64,000 nt of DNA from assembly GCA_946406115.1 (NCBI GenBank), contig OX291545.1, positions 14,522,001 to 14,586,000 on the forward strand, given 5' to 3'. Positions 36,701 to 46,000 of this stretch are shown here, in pieces. How positions within the stretch are numbered: position 1 is the first letter of the stretch; each line of letters starts with the position of its first letter. Source of the stretch: Apoda limacodes. Its lineage: Eukaryota; Arthropoda; Insecta; Lepidoptera; Limacodidae. The position numbers and the translations under genes are program-made. The notes beneath the pieces were generated by a model, which was not told where the DNA came from, ran no database searches, and saw nothing but the letters and a program-made list of their open reading frames with translations.

Positions 36701-37301
36701 TTACCCTTTCTGCATATCTGAGGGCCGGAGGGGAATGGGGAATGCAGTCAATAAACTTACGATTTACCGTTTCGCGATACCAACACGATAATAGCAGTAA
36801 GCACGAAATGACTTCATGGAGGGAAGCAACCCCCTCCCCCTCTCTGCAGGGGGTACCATAGTGGTACCACCACTTAAAACTAACCTTAGTATGCATACCA
36901 ACTGTGCAAATTTTCATACCAGCAAAATAAAATGCAAGGTTGTGTACGTTATAATCCTTACACTAACACTCAGCTGCATTACGTCTTTACCGTGTGGCTC
37001 GGGGTGCAATCCTGCCTCATGTGCCCATTTTAGTTTTAAGGCAATGTACTTAACACATTATATTAATAAACCATTATATATTTCAGCCTCCGATCAAACA
37101 AAAGAAGCTATTTTCACCAGCCTAATTTACATGAGTAGACACAATCAATACAAGGTATACAAAGCATTGCTCTCTTATAATCTTCGCCAAATGTCGCCAG
37201 ATTTAGAAAAATTGCTACAAGATTACGTGAGAGAGAAGCCGACTAAAGGTTGGAAGGCTATATTATCAAGGCTTAGATTCGACGATGATGATAACTATTA
37301 G
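15469..37301 (+). CDS. Ice1: ICE1-like protein, little elongation complex subunit 1 (12 exons, 1614 aa)
   Basis: Coding exons with consistent phases and GT/AG ends: 15469-15537, 17694-17758, 21697-21835, 23593-23694, 25500-25665, 26811-26983, 27766-27835, 29231-32107, 32699-33232, 34488-34667, 35473-35727, 37087-37301. Residues about 45-200 are coiled coil (EKQILIEQMQKTLL..., QVEALQIENQLEKS). Residues 262-1220 (the 2.9 kb exon) are Ser/Asn-rich and disordered, with Lys-rich patches. Residues 1221-1610 form a helical domain whose stretches SIEYTLF..., FYAVLCRYF..RLRLFLLD, CQTNIISKILQPIIDN and a helical KEAIFTSLIYMSRHN resemble the conserved ICE1 C-terminus as I recall it. ICE1 is a nuclear scaffold that holds ELL and ICE2 and supports Pol II transcription of snRNA genes. 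The name rests on domain order and the C-terminus; the N-terminal half alone would not be diagnostic. The gene model is stronger than the name. Confidence 0.75.
15985..16026. repeat. Small tandem repeat, TAGATATATAG units
   Basis: About three copies of a 14-17 bp unit (CATAGATATATAGTAC/GTAGATATATAGCA) in ICE1 intron 1. It lies inside a stretch (about 15750-16190) distantly related to the MITE at 33816-34250. Confidence 0.55.
18175..18620 (-). pseudogene. Mariner transposase relic in ICE1 intron 2
   Basis: The minus strand, in shifting frames, gives RRVSIEDKNHPGWPVKATTS (the mariner 'SGRP' linker region, here PGWP) near 18600. Near 18300-18190 it gives LQDNMSVYKGKVAMDVIHKL followed by THPSLAPNNFYLFS. 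This corresponds to the mariner DN(A)xxH...HPPYSPDLAPSDYHLF block that carries the catalytic D34D residues. The middle is largely deleted and the frames are broken. Confidence 0.65.
18648..18702. repeat. (TA)n microsatellite
   Basis: About 27 uninterrupted TA units in ICE1 intron 2, next to the mariner relic. The Tyr-Ile ORFs on both strands here are artefacts of the repeat. Confidence 0.95.
19841..20090. repeat. Foldback element, about 250-bp imperfect palindrome
   Basis: The left arm (TAAAATGGGCTACATCTCCG, TATTGGTCGTAGACTA, then TTATTTGTGG) is mirrored by the right arm (TAGTCTACGACCAATA, ACGGAGTTCTGACCCTTTTTA). The symmetry continues inward through GATAGAT(T/C)TCATCAA and AGCTG.CAAACTA to a centre near 19965. 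A further diverged half copy follows to about 20190. It lies in ICE1 intron 2 and has no coding capacity. Confidence 0.7.
22045..22225 (+). repeat. Dispersed SINE-like repeat, copy 1 (ICE1 intron 3)
   Basis: Shares ACTTTGCGGAAATTCA, CTTGCAAATC, CTGAAGATGCCTCGTGTTGAG and AACACGTGTCGAGTTTTG with 27265-27425, in the same orientation. The class is unknown. The AAACACGTGTCGAG core is a motif I associate with common lepidopteran repeats. Confidence 0.6.
25940..26502. mobile_element. piggyBac-type MITE with transposase tail remnant
   Basis: CCCTAGATTACTAAACTATC at 25940-25959 is exactly inverted at 26483-26502, and TTAA flanks both ends (25936-25939, 26503-26506). CCCTAGA ends with TTAA duplication are the piggyBac signature. 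At about 26250-26345 the plus strand reads SRRLCALCPSES and, one frame over, TCMKCKKVICKC. This is the Cys-rich C-terminal zinc-binding tail of piggyBac transposases, broken by a frameshift. It lies in ICE1 intron 5. Confidence 0.85.
27265..27425 (+). repeat. Dispersed SINE-like repeat, copy 2 (ICE1 intron 6)
   Basis: Second copy of the repeat at 22045-22225, with the same order of conserved blocks and a similar degree of decay. The following 60 bp to about 27490 contains ACATGTGGATGG and is not shared. Confidence 0.6.
27836..29230. other. ICE1 intron 7, nothing recognised
   Basis: AT-rich, with long A and T runs. I see no coding, repeat-end or RNA signal. Confidence 0.5.
29737..30462 (+). 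repeat. Tandem duplication inside ICE1: two 121-codon units
   Basis: Residues 431-551 (29737-30099) and 552-672 (30100-30462) repeat the same order of blocks: RMKSNLITPMP.TPSK.RDRN, NISDDLERQFGNR, PLSISIESVQN and SECDLSTI.PSKR. The period is exactly 363 nt and many synonymous sites agree, so the duplication is fairly recent. Both copies remain in frame and stop-free, which suggests the extra length is tolerated or used. Confidence 0.9.
32190..32550. repeat. MITE with about 95-bp inverted ends and TTAA flanks
   Basis: The left end (GGCGC..., CACCTAAC, GCGCCGTCAAAAGATATTCT, then TCATATAAAACACA) is mirrored by the right end (TGTGTTTTATACAAAGAGGA, AGAATATCTTTTGGCGGCGC, GTTAGGTAGACATTGCGCC). TTAA lies at 32186-32189 and 32551-32554. 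It is non-coding and lies in ICE1 intron 8. The TTAA target hints at the piggyBac superfamily, but the ends are unusual. Confidence 0.75.
33816..34250. repeat. MITE with 18-bp perfect inverted ends in ICE1 intron 9
   Basis: GCGCGTTCGTTCTGGGAT at 33816-33833 is exactly inverted at 34233-34250. The interior repeats GATACTTTT..ACTTTTGATA and ACGAACGCA-type words. Parts resemble 15750-16190 in intron 1, so the family has at least two members here. Non-coding. Confidence 0.7.
34291..34410 (+). repeat. Short dispersed repeat, copy 1 (AGTCGG...CCGACTG)
   Basis: Begins CCAGTCGG, ends with GCCGACTGTA.(A/C)AATGAAATAAATGTT and then GGCTGTGA. The same frame of motifs occurs at 37367-37475 in the 3' UTR of the same gene. 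The short AGTCGG/CCGACT pair is inverted. Confidence 0.55.
34716..34841. repeat. Short Tc1/mariner-like MITE (AGTGCAACAAACTTTT ends)
   Basis: AGTGCAACAAACTTTT at 34717-34732 is inverted at 34825-34840, with TA on both sides (34714-34715 and 34842-34843). It is 126 bp long and lies just downstream of ICE1 exon 10. Related ends appear near 54760-54822 and 63850. Confidence 0.6.
35078..35412 (+). pseudogene. LINE 3' end fragment in ICE1 intron 10
   Basis: Diverged copy of the better-preserved fragment at 45415-45775: both run from a block GGGTTCTGAGGAAT through CCCACGGCT.CTTT and TGGAATGAGCT to GGTTCTT.AAGAAAGAAGT, and end near AGGCGGACCGTAAGCTTG. No open frame remains. Confidence 0.65.
36320..36640 (-). 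pseudogene. LINE-derived fragment in ICE1 intron 11
   Basis: Minus-strand GTTSNQVDMEKLSG and flanking words, and the plus-strand order GCCCGAAGACGTCCACTGCT...GGTTATCAGTTCAACG...CTATGTCGGTAACTTTGGTT, match the layout of a very common lepidopteran repeat derived from the end of a LINE ORF (the GRPPTRW..DL region). A related piece lies at 41170-41400. Decayed. Confidence 0.5.
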
Positions 37302-37366
37302 AGAGTAGATATAGTGTTAATTAAGTGTATTATGTATGAGCACAGCCTTAATATTCAATTCATTCG

Positions 37367-37475
37367 TCCAGTCGGTAATCGCCTTTGATGTTGAAGAATC
37401 TGACAATCCGGCTATTGCTCTGTGAAACGCCTTTAATAGCCGACTGTACCAATGAAATAAATGTTTTGGCTGTGA
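37367..37475 (+). repeat. Short dispersed repeat, copy 2, in the ICE1 3' UTR
   Basis: Same motif order as 34291-34410: CCAGTCGG, CGCCTTT, GCCGACTGTACCAATG, then AAATAAATGTTTTGGC. It lies 66 bp past the ICE1 stop codon and contains an AATAAA. Confidence 0.6.
37456..37461 (+). terminator. Candidate ICE1 polyadenylation signal (proximal)
   Basis: AATAAA 155 nt after the stop codon, inside the dispersed repeat at 37367-37475. A second AATAAA lies at 37635-37640. Which one is used cannot be told from sequence. Confidence 0.45.
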
Positions 37476-38799
37476 TATGAGTGTTCTAACTTTATTATGT
37501 AAGTTATTCTATTATTTTACAACTGTGATTTTGTGGTAAAAACTTTATGTCCATTTTGGAAGTGGATTAAAGATTTCCTTAATGAATTGTGTTTTTGTCT
37601 GTACAGTTGAGTGATATTCATATCGGCATTACTAAATAAAAATGTGTTATTTGAGTTAGAAAGAATAAATATTTAATACAATATATTTACATCTAAAGTG
37701 GCAGTACATATATTACACATATCTGCCCTGACCAAAGTGCAACGTAAAAACTATCAGGCTAGGTAAAAATACTCGTTACCATGACGAGAAAAACAGCAAG
37801 TTCTTTTTGGAATAAAAGATACATTACTTTTTACACTTTCGCCATCTTTTATATTTTCCTTTTCGGTTCGTTTGTTGAAATATTATTATCAAAATTATTC
37901 GTTGTGCAAAACAACCGGTTTATTGTATGGCTTTGAATATTTTGATGTTATTTTAATTTATTCGAAAAAAATTAAAACGGAGGATTCAATTAAACACTCA
38001 ATTAAAAAATATAATCGAACTAGACAGACTACGCCCACGATAAACTTTTGTATTTTTATTTATCAATGAATGAACCTTCATGAATGAGCGCCTTACACGA
38101 TTGTGAAAGCTGCACTCACACCCACAATACGTCTAGCTAGAGGCATACTAAAGATAAATTAATTGTTGAAGATATAAATAAAGAAATGTTAATCACAGCC
38201 TGAAATTAACTTTTTTAATATATTTTATTATTGTGCCATGAATTCTATTACTGTGTGAACATCACATCACCCGTTTTATCGGCTTAATGAGAAGAACGAG
38301 ATGTTGACTGGTGATTTTACAACCTCCCGTTGACTTAAAATAGACAAGAGGGTAGGGAAAAAGTCTGTCTATCAGTCAACACCCCTTTTCCCAAGAACGC
38401 GTTGAAATTAATAATAATTAAATGTATGGTTCCTTGAGTTGTAAAAAAATACTATAAATTTACTATATGTTTAAAAATTAACAAGAACAAAGTAATTTTA
38501 GTCATTTATTAAGTACACACATATATACATAACAAGCATCAATAAACATTAAACACACATCAAAAAAAGCGTTGCGTTCACTTAGAAAAACTGAACTTAT
38601 ACTTTTTATGCAATTTTTTTTTCAATTTTATTTTTAAGCATTTTTTATTTGTTTTAAAAATAGGAAATTCAAACAAAAAATAGTAAAACTTCTCTTGTTT
38701 TTGGTAGGGGTACGTACTAAAATAAGATAGCATTGTTAAAATGCTTTTTTTGTATCTTTAAGTTTTCCAAGTGAACACAAACTTTTTTGATTGTGTATG

Positions 38800-39015
38800 T
38801 TAGAGACAAAGTGATTGATTATGTATAATGTCTAACTGATCACTTTGACTGAACTTCTTAACATAATATACAGGACTACCTTTACTATAGGTGTGATTAT
38901 CGCCGTTTGTCCTTTGCCCGGCGATCGCCGGTCTTAAACGGTCTACGTGACTTGAAATTGCCGACTTTGCAACAGCAGGGGTTTGAAAACTACCGCTAGG
39001 TTTCAAAACAGTCAA
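38800..39015 (-). pseudogene. Possible gypsy-like integrase tail relic
   Basis: A 71-codon minus-strand ORF contains VLKPSGSF followed by a SSHVDRLRPA stretch, which resembles the end of Ty3/gypsy integrases where an 'xxHVDxLRP' motif follows a beta-barrel. It stands alone, with no other pol segment or LTR recognised, so the call is weak. Confidence 0.35.
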
Positions 39016-39116
39016 TGTAAATTTAGGGTGTTATTGCCTCCTCTTATCCTACCTCATTAGTGAGTCAACAAAAAGTACTCTTTACCACCTATAGTCGCTT
39101 TAGTTATATTGAATAA

Positions 39117-39515
39117 AACCCAGCCAAGTGAAAGTCGGACTCGCGCACGAAGGGTTCCGTACCATTATCTATAAAAACGGCAAAAAAATCACGTTTGTTG
39201 TACAGGAGCCCCCCCTTAAATATTTGTTTTATTTTAATTTAATTATTTTTAAAGTGAATATATAACTAAATATTCAGTGAAAATTTCAAGCGTCTACCTG
39301 TTGTCGTTATCAATATTGAGCAAAAAAATCATGTTTGTGGTATGGGAGCCCCCTTAAATATTCATTTTATTCTGTTTTTTAGTATTTGTTGTTGTGCGGC
39401 AATAGAAATACTTCATCTGTAAAAAAAATAACTGTAACTATCACGGTTCATGAGATACAGCCTGGTGAAAGAAGGAAAGACGGACGGACAGCGAAGTACC
39501 CTTTGGTACTGAACA
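39117..39515 (+). repeat. Dispersed repeat, 'GTCGGACTCGCGCACGAAGGG' type
   Basis: Starts near CCAAGTGAAAGTCGGACTCG, contains two blocks GGAGCCCCC..TTAAATATT, and ends with TCATGAGATACAGCCTGGTG and GACGGACGGACAGCG. This layout is very frequent in lepidopteran genomes. Non-coding; class not resolved. Confidence 0.6.
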
Positions 39516-39914
39516 CTTTAAATTAATTTTCGGTAGCTGTCAAAGTGCGAATTTCACCTTCCTATTTTACGGTATAATTAGTGCGTTCGTCCGACGATAA
39601 TCTCTAGGTTATTGATATATACGGTGCATTCGCCGTGCGAGTCACTCCGAGTTATTAAACGGCAAGTTTGCTGTCGGGCGATCGCACGGCGTTGAAGCTG
39701 AACGTAGTCCAGAGGAACGGTGTAATTGTATCTGTAAATCAAACCCGGTTACTAGGACCAGTCGGCGATCAAATTAGCCAGCAGCTGGCAATGGGTTGCG
39801 TCAATAGGCGACAAAAAAGCCATATCCTATCTGGAAATCGATCTAGTCGAATATAATTTATTAAGTACACACATATACATACATCTATATACATATTTAC
39901 GTGTGAACTGTTTC

Positions 39915-39920
39915 TTTATT
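39915..39920 (-). terminator. Candidate VPS52 polyadenylation signal
   Basis: AATAAA on the minus strand, about 160 nt beyond the VPS52 stop. A second hexamer lies at 39857-39862. Confidence 0.4.
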
Positions 39921-40077
39921 AGATGTTAAGAAGTTAGCAAATTCAAAATACTCTCCATTTACACAAATAGCGTCAATATACTGGTTTTTTTTTTACAGTC
40001 AAAGTGATTTTGTAAAATATATAATATCACTTTGATTTCTGCCACACAGTACATACAGTAACTTATCTAATAATTTT

Positions 40078-43000
40078 CTAGTAATTCGTCTTGTACTTTT
40101 TTATTTCAACCATTATAACATGAATGTTAACTAATTGCGTTCGAGCATTAGGAGTGAGAAGTTTGACAAATTTGTGATAATACTGAACAAAATTAGTCAA
40201 AGCCATTTGCAATAAACCCGATCCAGTGACTAGGTTGGGGAATGATATTAGAACTTCTCTATGAATCTCTTCTAAACTCTGCTTCCAACCCGAACTAAAG
40301 GAAGCAACTAGAGATAAAGATTTTCTTTCTAAATTTGCTAATTGATTTTTATTATCACTTTCCACCAACTGTTCACCTTCCTTTACAAACTGCATAAGTC
40401 CACCGAAATGTGGACTTAATATTTCCTCAACATATTCTGCACTCCTCGCTTGCAATTGTTCTCGAAAACTTTCCGCTTCTTTGGTATTATCTCTAGTTCT
40501 TTCCATCAATATACTCAGAACCATATCGTAGTTATTGATTAAAAATATTAGTTGTTGTATTCTTTGTGAGAATTCAGCTGCCATTTTAAGTAAAAAACAA
40601 TGAACTTCATCTTGCAGAACCAAAAGTAGGTTACTGAGTTCTTCTGAAGGAAATTGTTCGCTCAAACTTAACATTGCTGCGGAAAATTCTGCATACCTGC
40701 GGGTAATCTGAAATGTAAGATAAAACAAATAACAGCATTTACCCTCGTATTGTAACAATGGATAAACATATGAAGTGTTTCTTCAACAACATTCACTACA
40801 AGTCATGGCTTACTTAGCTAGCCAAACGTGCAACCCATAGTTCAGGGCACATGTCAACTTTATTCTGCCATTACAGTCTCCGTGGCTCAGTGGGTAATGA
40901 CCCGACTGCTGAAACGAGGGCCGTGGGTTCGATTTCCGCACTAGACAAACATTTTTACATTACTACATTTAATATTTGTGTCTGTCTTGGCACTGGGAGT
41001 TTCTATGAATAATATGTAGATATGTAGGTATTTAAAGAAAAAAACGTTATGTATATGTATTTGTATCCTTTGTCTGGTATCCATAACACAAGCTTTACTT
41101 ATTCTTGGGACCAGACGGCGCGGCGCTGTGTGTAATTTCCAAAAAATATTTATTTATATATACAGTTGGGTATAGGACTTTCCCATCCATCCACTTTCGC
41201 CCACCTTTTTCAGGTCATCAGTCCACCTGGATGAAGGGAGACCCACACTGCGCTTACCAATCCGTGGTCTCCACTTTAAGACTTATCTGCGTTAATGGCT
41301 ATCGGTTCTGTGACAAATATGACTTGCCTACTGCCACTTCAGTTTGCTCATATCCTTCAAAGAAACTTCGAGCATAGCCCTTTCCATAGCCTGCTGAGCG
41401 ACTTTTAGCTTATGGATCAAGCCGACTGTAAGTGTCCACGAATGAACAATTAGTCTGCCACCCTGTTTGGCTGCAAGCTATGAAGCCAATTACTCGCAAA
41501 ATATGTAATAAAGTAAGTAAAATTCTTGTATTTCGATCAAATTGAGTCTGAATACAAGAATATGGTATCATTAACAAATGAACGTCTATGTAAGCATTGA
41601 TACCAGCGGCTCGATTCCGTAAAATAATTGCTAACAGATGACGTTTGAAATCCATAGAAATAAGATGTACATTGCGCATTTGAAATACATATGAAATTCA
41701 TCGATTGTCGCGAAACCGTAATGTATATCTTATTTCTTTCAAAAAAGGTTAGCAATCTTTTTACGGAATCGACCCGCATTGATGAAGCAAAGAAGTGTGC
41801 TAGGGTCGTTGTCAGAAGTATGCTGTCTCCGCCTACCTCTGCGGGAAACAGGCTTTAGTCCACGTCTGGGGCGAAAATGGTTTAAACCAAATTTAGTAAA
41901 GAACTTATGTATGGAGGAAAACTTAATTTTCACTTCGTTCCATCTAACCAGCCAAAGTTCCTCCTTAAGGTCATAAAGAAAAATACTATAGACGTATGTG
42001 TTTTGAAGAGTAACCTATCTTGCAAACTGGAGCACCGTAAATATTTAAAAGGGCAGTTAAAGGGACAGAGATCTCTAAACTCCCATAGCAAGGCATGTTG
42101 CGTTGCTACTCCGCACTTTAAGTGACTATATACCGGGTATGACAAAGAGGGGTACTAAACGGACATCCATACTAAGTGTTATAAGTATGTAAGCATTTAG
42201 CACAGGTCTAAGGTTTAAATTCCAAACTTTGTTACAAAAAAGATTGTGACAACAACAGAAGTGACAACCCTAGAACCAGCTGTTTGGATTCATGTTCCCC
42301 GAAACAGTAATGATCTATGTCTTAAATTTTATGAAAACAACCTTTTCCAAAATACATTCACACATATTTTCTTTCTGGTAATGCTGGATAACCTTTTCTG
42401 TTACAACCCGTACAAACTGTTTGTTTCTTGGCCCTTTACCTCTGGTCCAAGACACGTCTATGTTGGACTTTGCAGCCTATGATGTGGAATGGGAGCTTTA
42501 GAGCCGACCGGCACCAGCACTGTTTAGCCAGCAGAACTAAATATGCAAGTTCCACTGATGTATTAATATAATACTAATAATATTAATTTATGGAAGCAAC
42601 ACTTACATAATGTGGACCCAATTCCTTATTAGATAACTTTGCTGGGTCACATTCTCTTACACTTTGTATATTCAACTTCAGAACATATTCTAATCTTGGC
42701 CATAGAATACCGTGTAAAGAGTCCCAGTAACTGAAATAAATTAACATTTTAAAAATTGCTGTTTTGGTTAGGTATATATATAAATCTACTAGCTAGCCCG
42801 GCAGACGTTGTTCTGTTCATAAAATTGATGCGCTGTAGCGAGGGGTAGCTATTACCCACGCCAACACCAGCCCGGATTTCTGTTACTTAGATTTCTAACC
42901 AATCCGGAAACTTACACCGTCATCTGTTAGAAATGTATGGAACTCTTAGCCAGCGCACGCAATGTAAAGCTCGGTCGGCATGATTTTTCCGACATCTTGA

Positions 43001-46000
43001 ACAGTAATCGTCATATTTCAACATATTAAACTATACGTAAAAACCCTCCGCTTGAATCACTCTATCTATTTATGAAAACCGAATTAAAATCCGTTACGTA
43101 GATCTAAGTGTACATCGCTACGGACAGCAGGAAGCGACTTTGTTTTATACTATGTATAGGTTAAAGAAGAAATCAAAAAGATTACCTGTCTAAAGCGCCC
43201 ACTGCCCTCTTGTGACACATCCATCGGTATCTGTTTATTAATTGGATACATAGAAATAACGCAAGGCAATCGTAACATTCTGTTACATATATTTCAACGT
43301 TTTTCTAAAAAAAAAAAATATAGGTATGCACGGACGCTAAGCATGAAGAATTTTGTTCAATGACCGGTCACTATTTGTCTCTATTGCACGCGCATAATTA
43401 TTTGCCGTCGCATTCGCTCAGATGCGATGACCGCTGTCATAGAGGAGCGCAACGGCAAATAATTATGCGCATGCAACAAAGACAAATAGTGACTATTGTG
43501 AAATTCTTCTTGCTTAGCGTCCGTGCTATAGTATAAATATTTATGTCAGTACAAAATAATGATAACAGCTCATTATTTCTGTTGATTAAATGAGATACTT
43601 ACTAAGGGAAGACATTAAAGAAGTCGAGACCAACTTATAGGATAAATTCTAAATTAAATCTAACTCGTATTACTAAGGCTGCGAATACACCGCGGGTGGT
43701 TTGCTTAGCGCTTAGATGGTCATCATGCAATTGTTTCAAAGGAACAAGTGTTCAAGAGTTGTGTTTGTTCGAACGTTTTGTAAGGCGCTCAGCAAGCCAC
43801 GCGCAGCACGGACACGGACTAAAGGTTAGAAAGTAAACCTAGTAATTTGTATTAAATTATTACAAGAAGTGTATTAAAAAAAAACTAAGAAGTCTGATGA
43901 CGATTGTCTAACTCAAATGGTGATCGTTTTCAAGTCCATTACCATTGCCATAGCGTACCATTCGATAGGCAGGTATATCTGTAATTTAGTGTGGTTGTAA
44001 AGTATTTACAAGGATTATACTATTGCAGCAGCCTAAACATTTCTGAAATGGTTTGTTGAGTTGCTTTTGTTGCAGTTTGAACTATAGTATTTTACATATT
44101 AACACAGTTATTAGTAGCACTTAAAAATAAAGAATATAATTTTATTTTAATAAGCAGACAAATTAAAAGTTAACCATACCACAAGTAGTGATAAGGTTTT
44201 CCCAAGTATTCTATCAAACAACTCTTGAGCGTGGCTGCCTTTTACATGGAAAAATTCAGTGGTAAACAAGTATTCTCTGCAACCATTGTCCACCAATGCA
44301 TATTGAAGGCTTCTGAATAGTGCCTCGTACGAGTACTGAAAGTGCAAAACAAAATTTTGAATTAGGTAAATCAAAGTAAGTTATTTTAATGCAGTTTTTT
44401 TTTGTTTGTAAAATATAGGTAAGTGATGTTGAGTCAATAAAATTAAAGAACTAGAAACACCTTTTTTTTGTAGGGACATTGACATTTTTGCACTAAGGGA
44501 TGTAAGCCATAGTACAATATTACAAGGGCCCAGTACAGTCTGGTGGACTTCTCATGCAGGGCATGCAGGTTTCATCACAGTGGTTGTCCCTCACAAACTC
44601 AACTTTTTAGGGCTAATGCTGCAGTTCTCACATACAAAGTATAACATGTCGCGCTTATTTTTAATTGAATTTGGAGGAAGTAAAATATCGACAATTAAGC
44701 AAGATTGTTGAACCCTAAATATAAACAATAACTACCTTTGTTTTTTGCTGTGCATGAGGCACTATGATAGGAGCCTCAAGTTGCTGAGCCAGAACATCAC
44801 CACGATTTCCTATCGTGAATATAGTGCTTTTGTTTTTCAAATTAGATTTTTGAAAAAATCCACCCTTAGAACCATCTTCAATACCCATTAGGTCATCTTT
44901 AGTAGGTGCTTCTTCATACTTTAATTTATCTAATCTAGATGCATAAGATTTAAAGTAGGAATAATAAACTTTGCTCAATGTATCAATATATTCATTGCAT
45001 ATTTCTTGGGCTACATTTCTTTCATTGGATAATACAAATTCAAAAAAAAATTTGTACTTAAGCATTGCATTTTGCGGCATTTGATAATTAGCCATTGGTT
45101 TCCGGAATTTATATATTTGTTCTAAAATGTAGGTCCTTATTTTAGAAACTGCCTTTATCTTTAATTTTTCTAAAACATCTTTAACATCGTGACAGGCTTT
45201 AGTTTCTTTAAAATCTTGTTCTTTGACAAAATTCAATTTCTGATTTAATATTGCTAGTTGTATCATGAACTCCTTGTCAGTTACTGGTACATTGTTGATA
45301 CCACTAAAAACATAAATTAGATTTTTTAATAGAGTAAAAAAAGTCAGAGGTTCTGTGTATGCATAACATTGTCTTATGTTATTGTATGTAAGGCAATTTT
45401 GATGTTTTTTTATAGGGATGTGTTCTGAGGAATCGTTGGAATAATGCCCACGGCTACTTTCTTCCATCGCACTGCTTGCCATCGGCAGGTAATTAATTCT
45501 CATACTTTAGAACCGAAATGGTCGCATACAGTGCGGTTTCAGAGAAACTTCCTCCCGCAAACGCTAGGTTTCTGGAATGAGCTCCCTGCTAATGTTTTCT
45601 CTAAGGACTACAGTATGGGGTTCTTCAAGAAAGAAGTTATTAGATTATTAAAGGGTCGGCAACGCGCGAGTGATACCCTAAGTGTTGCAAGCCTCCATAG
45701 GCTACGGTGATCGCTTACCATCAGGCGGACCGTTAGCTTGTTTGCCACCTTGGTGGTATAAAAAATAAATAAATAGAAAATTAGGTTAGCGTATATGATT
45801 CCAAGAATTTTTTTCTTACTTGGATGACACATACAGAAATATTTATAGTACCTAACTAGCAATTAATAATTAAATGCAGAAGAATTGAGAATTTCCACCT
45901 TTTTTTGTAGATTAAAATTTAAACCAACTTCAGTAATCTACTAAATAGAAAAAAACGTTTTAGGCAGACTAACCGTTGAGCTAAGTGAATGCTATAAGTT

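Larger units (their letters stand above)
37700..39910. other. Intergenic strip between convergent ICE1 and VPS52
   Basis: No host gene. Holds a possible gypsy relic (38800-39015), a dispersed repeat (39117-39515) and a GC-richer stretch at 39540-39860 that looks repeat-derived but has no recognised ends. Confidence 0.5.

Noticed and set aside
36816..37086. ORF running upstream into ICE1 exon 12
   Set aside because: The part before 37087 is intron: an acceptor (ATATTTCAG) fits the phase and the upstream text has no conservation signature.
40876..40950. Possible true tRNA gene
   Set aside because: A and B boxes are present, but the acceptor stem does not pair and a SINE body follows, so it is a SINE head.
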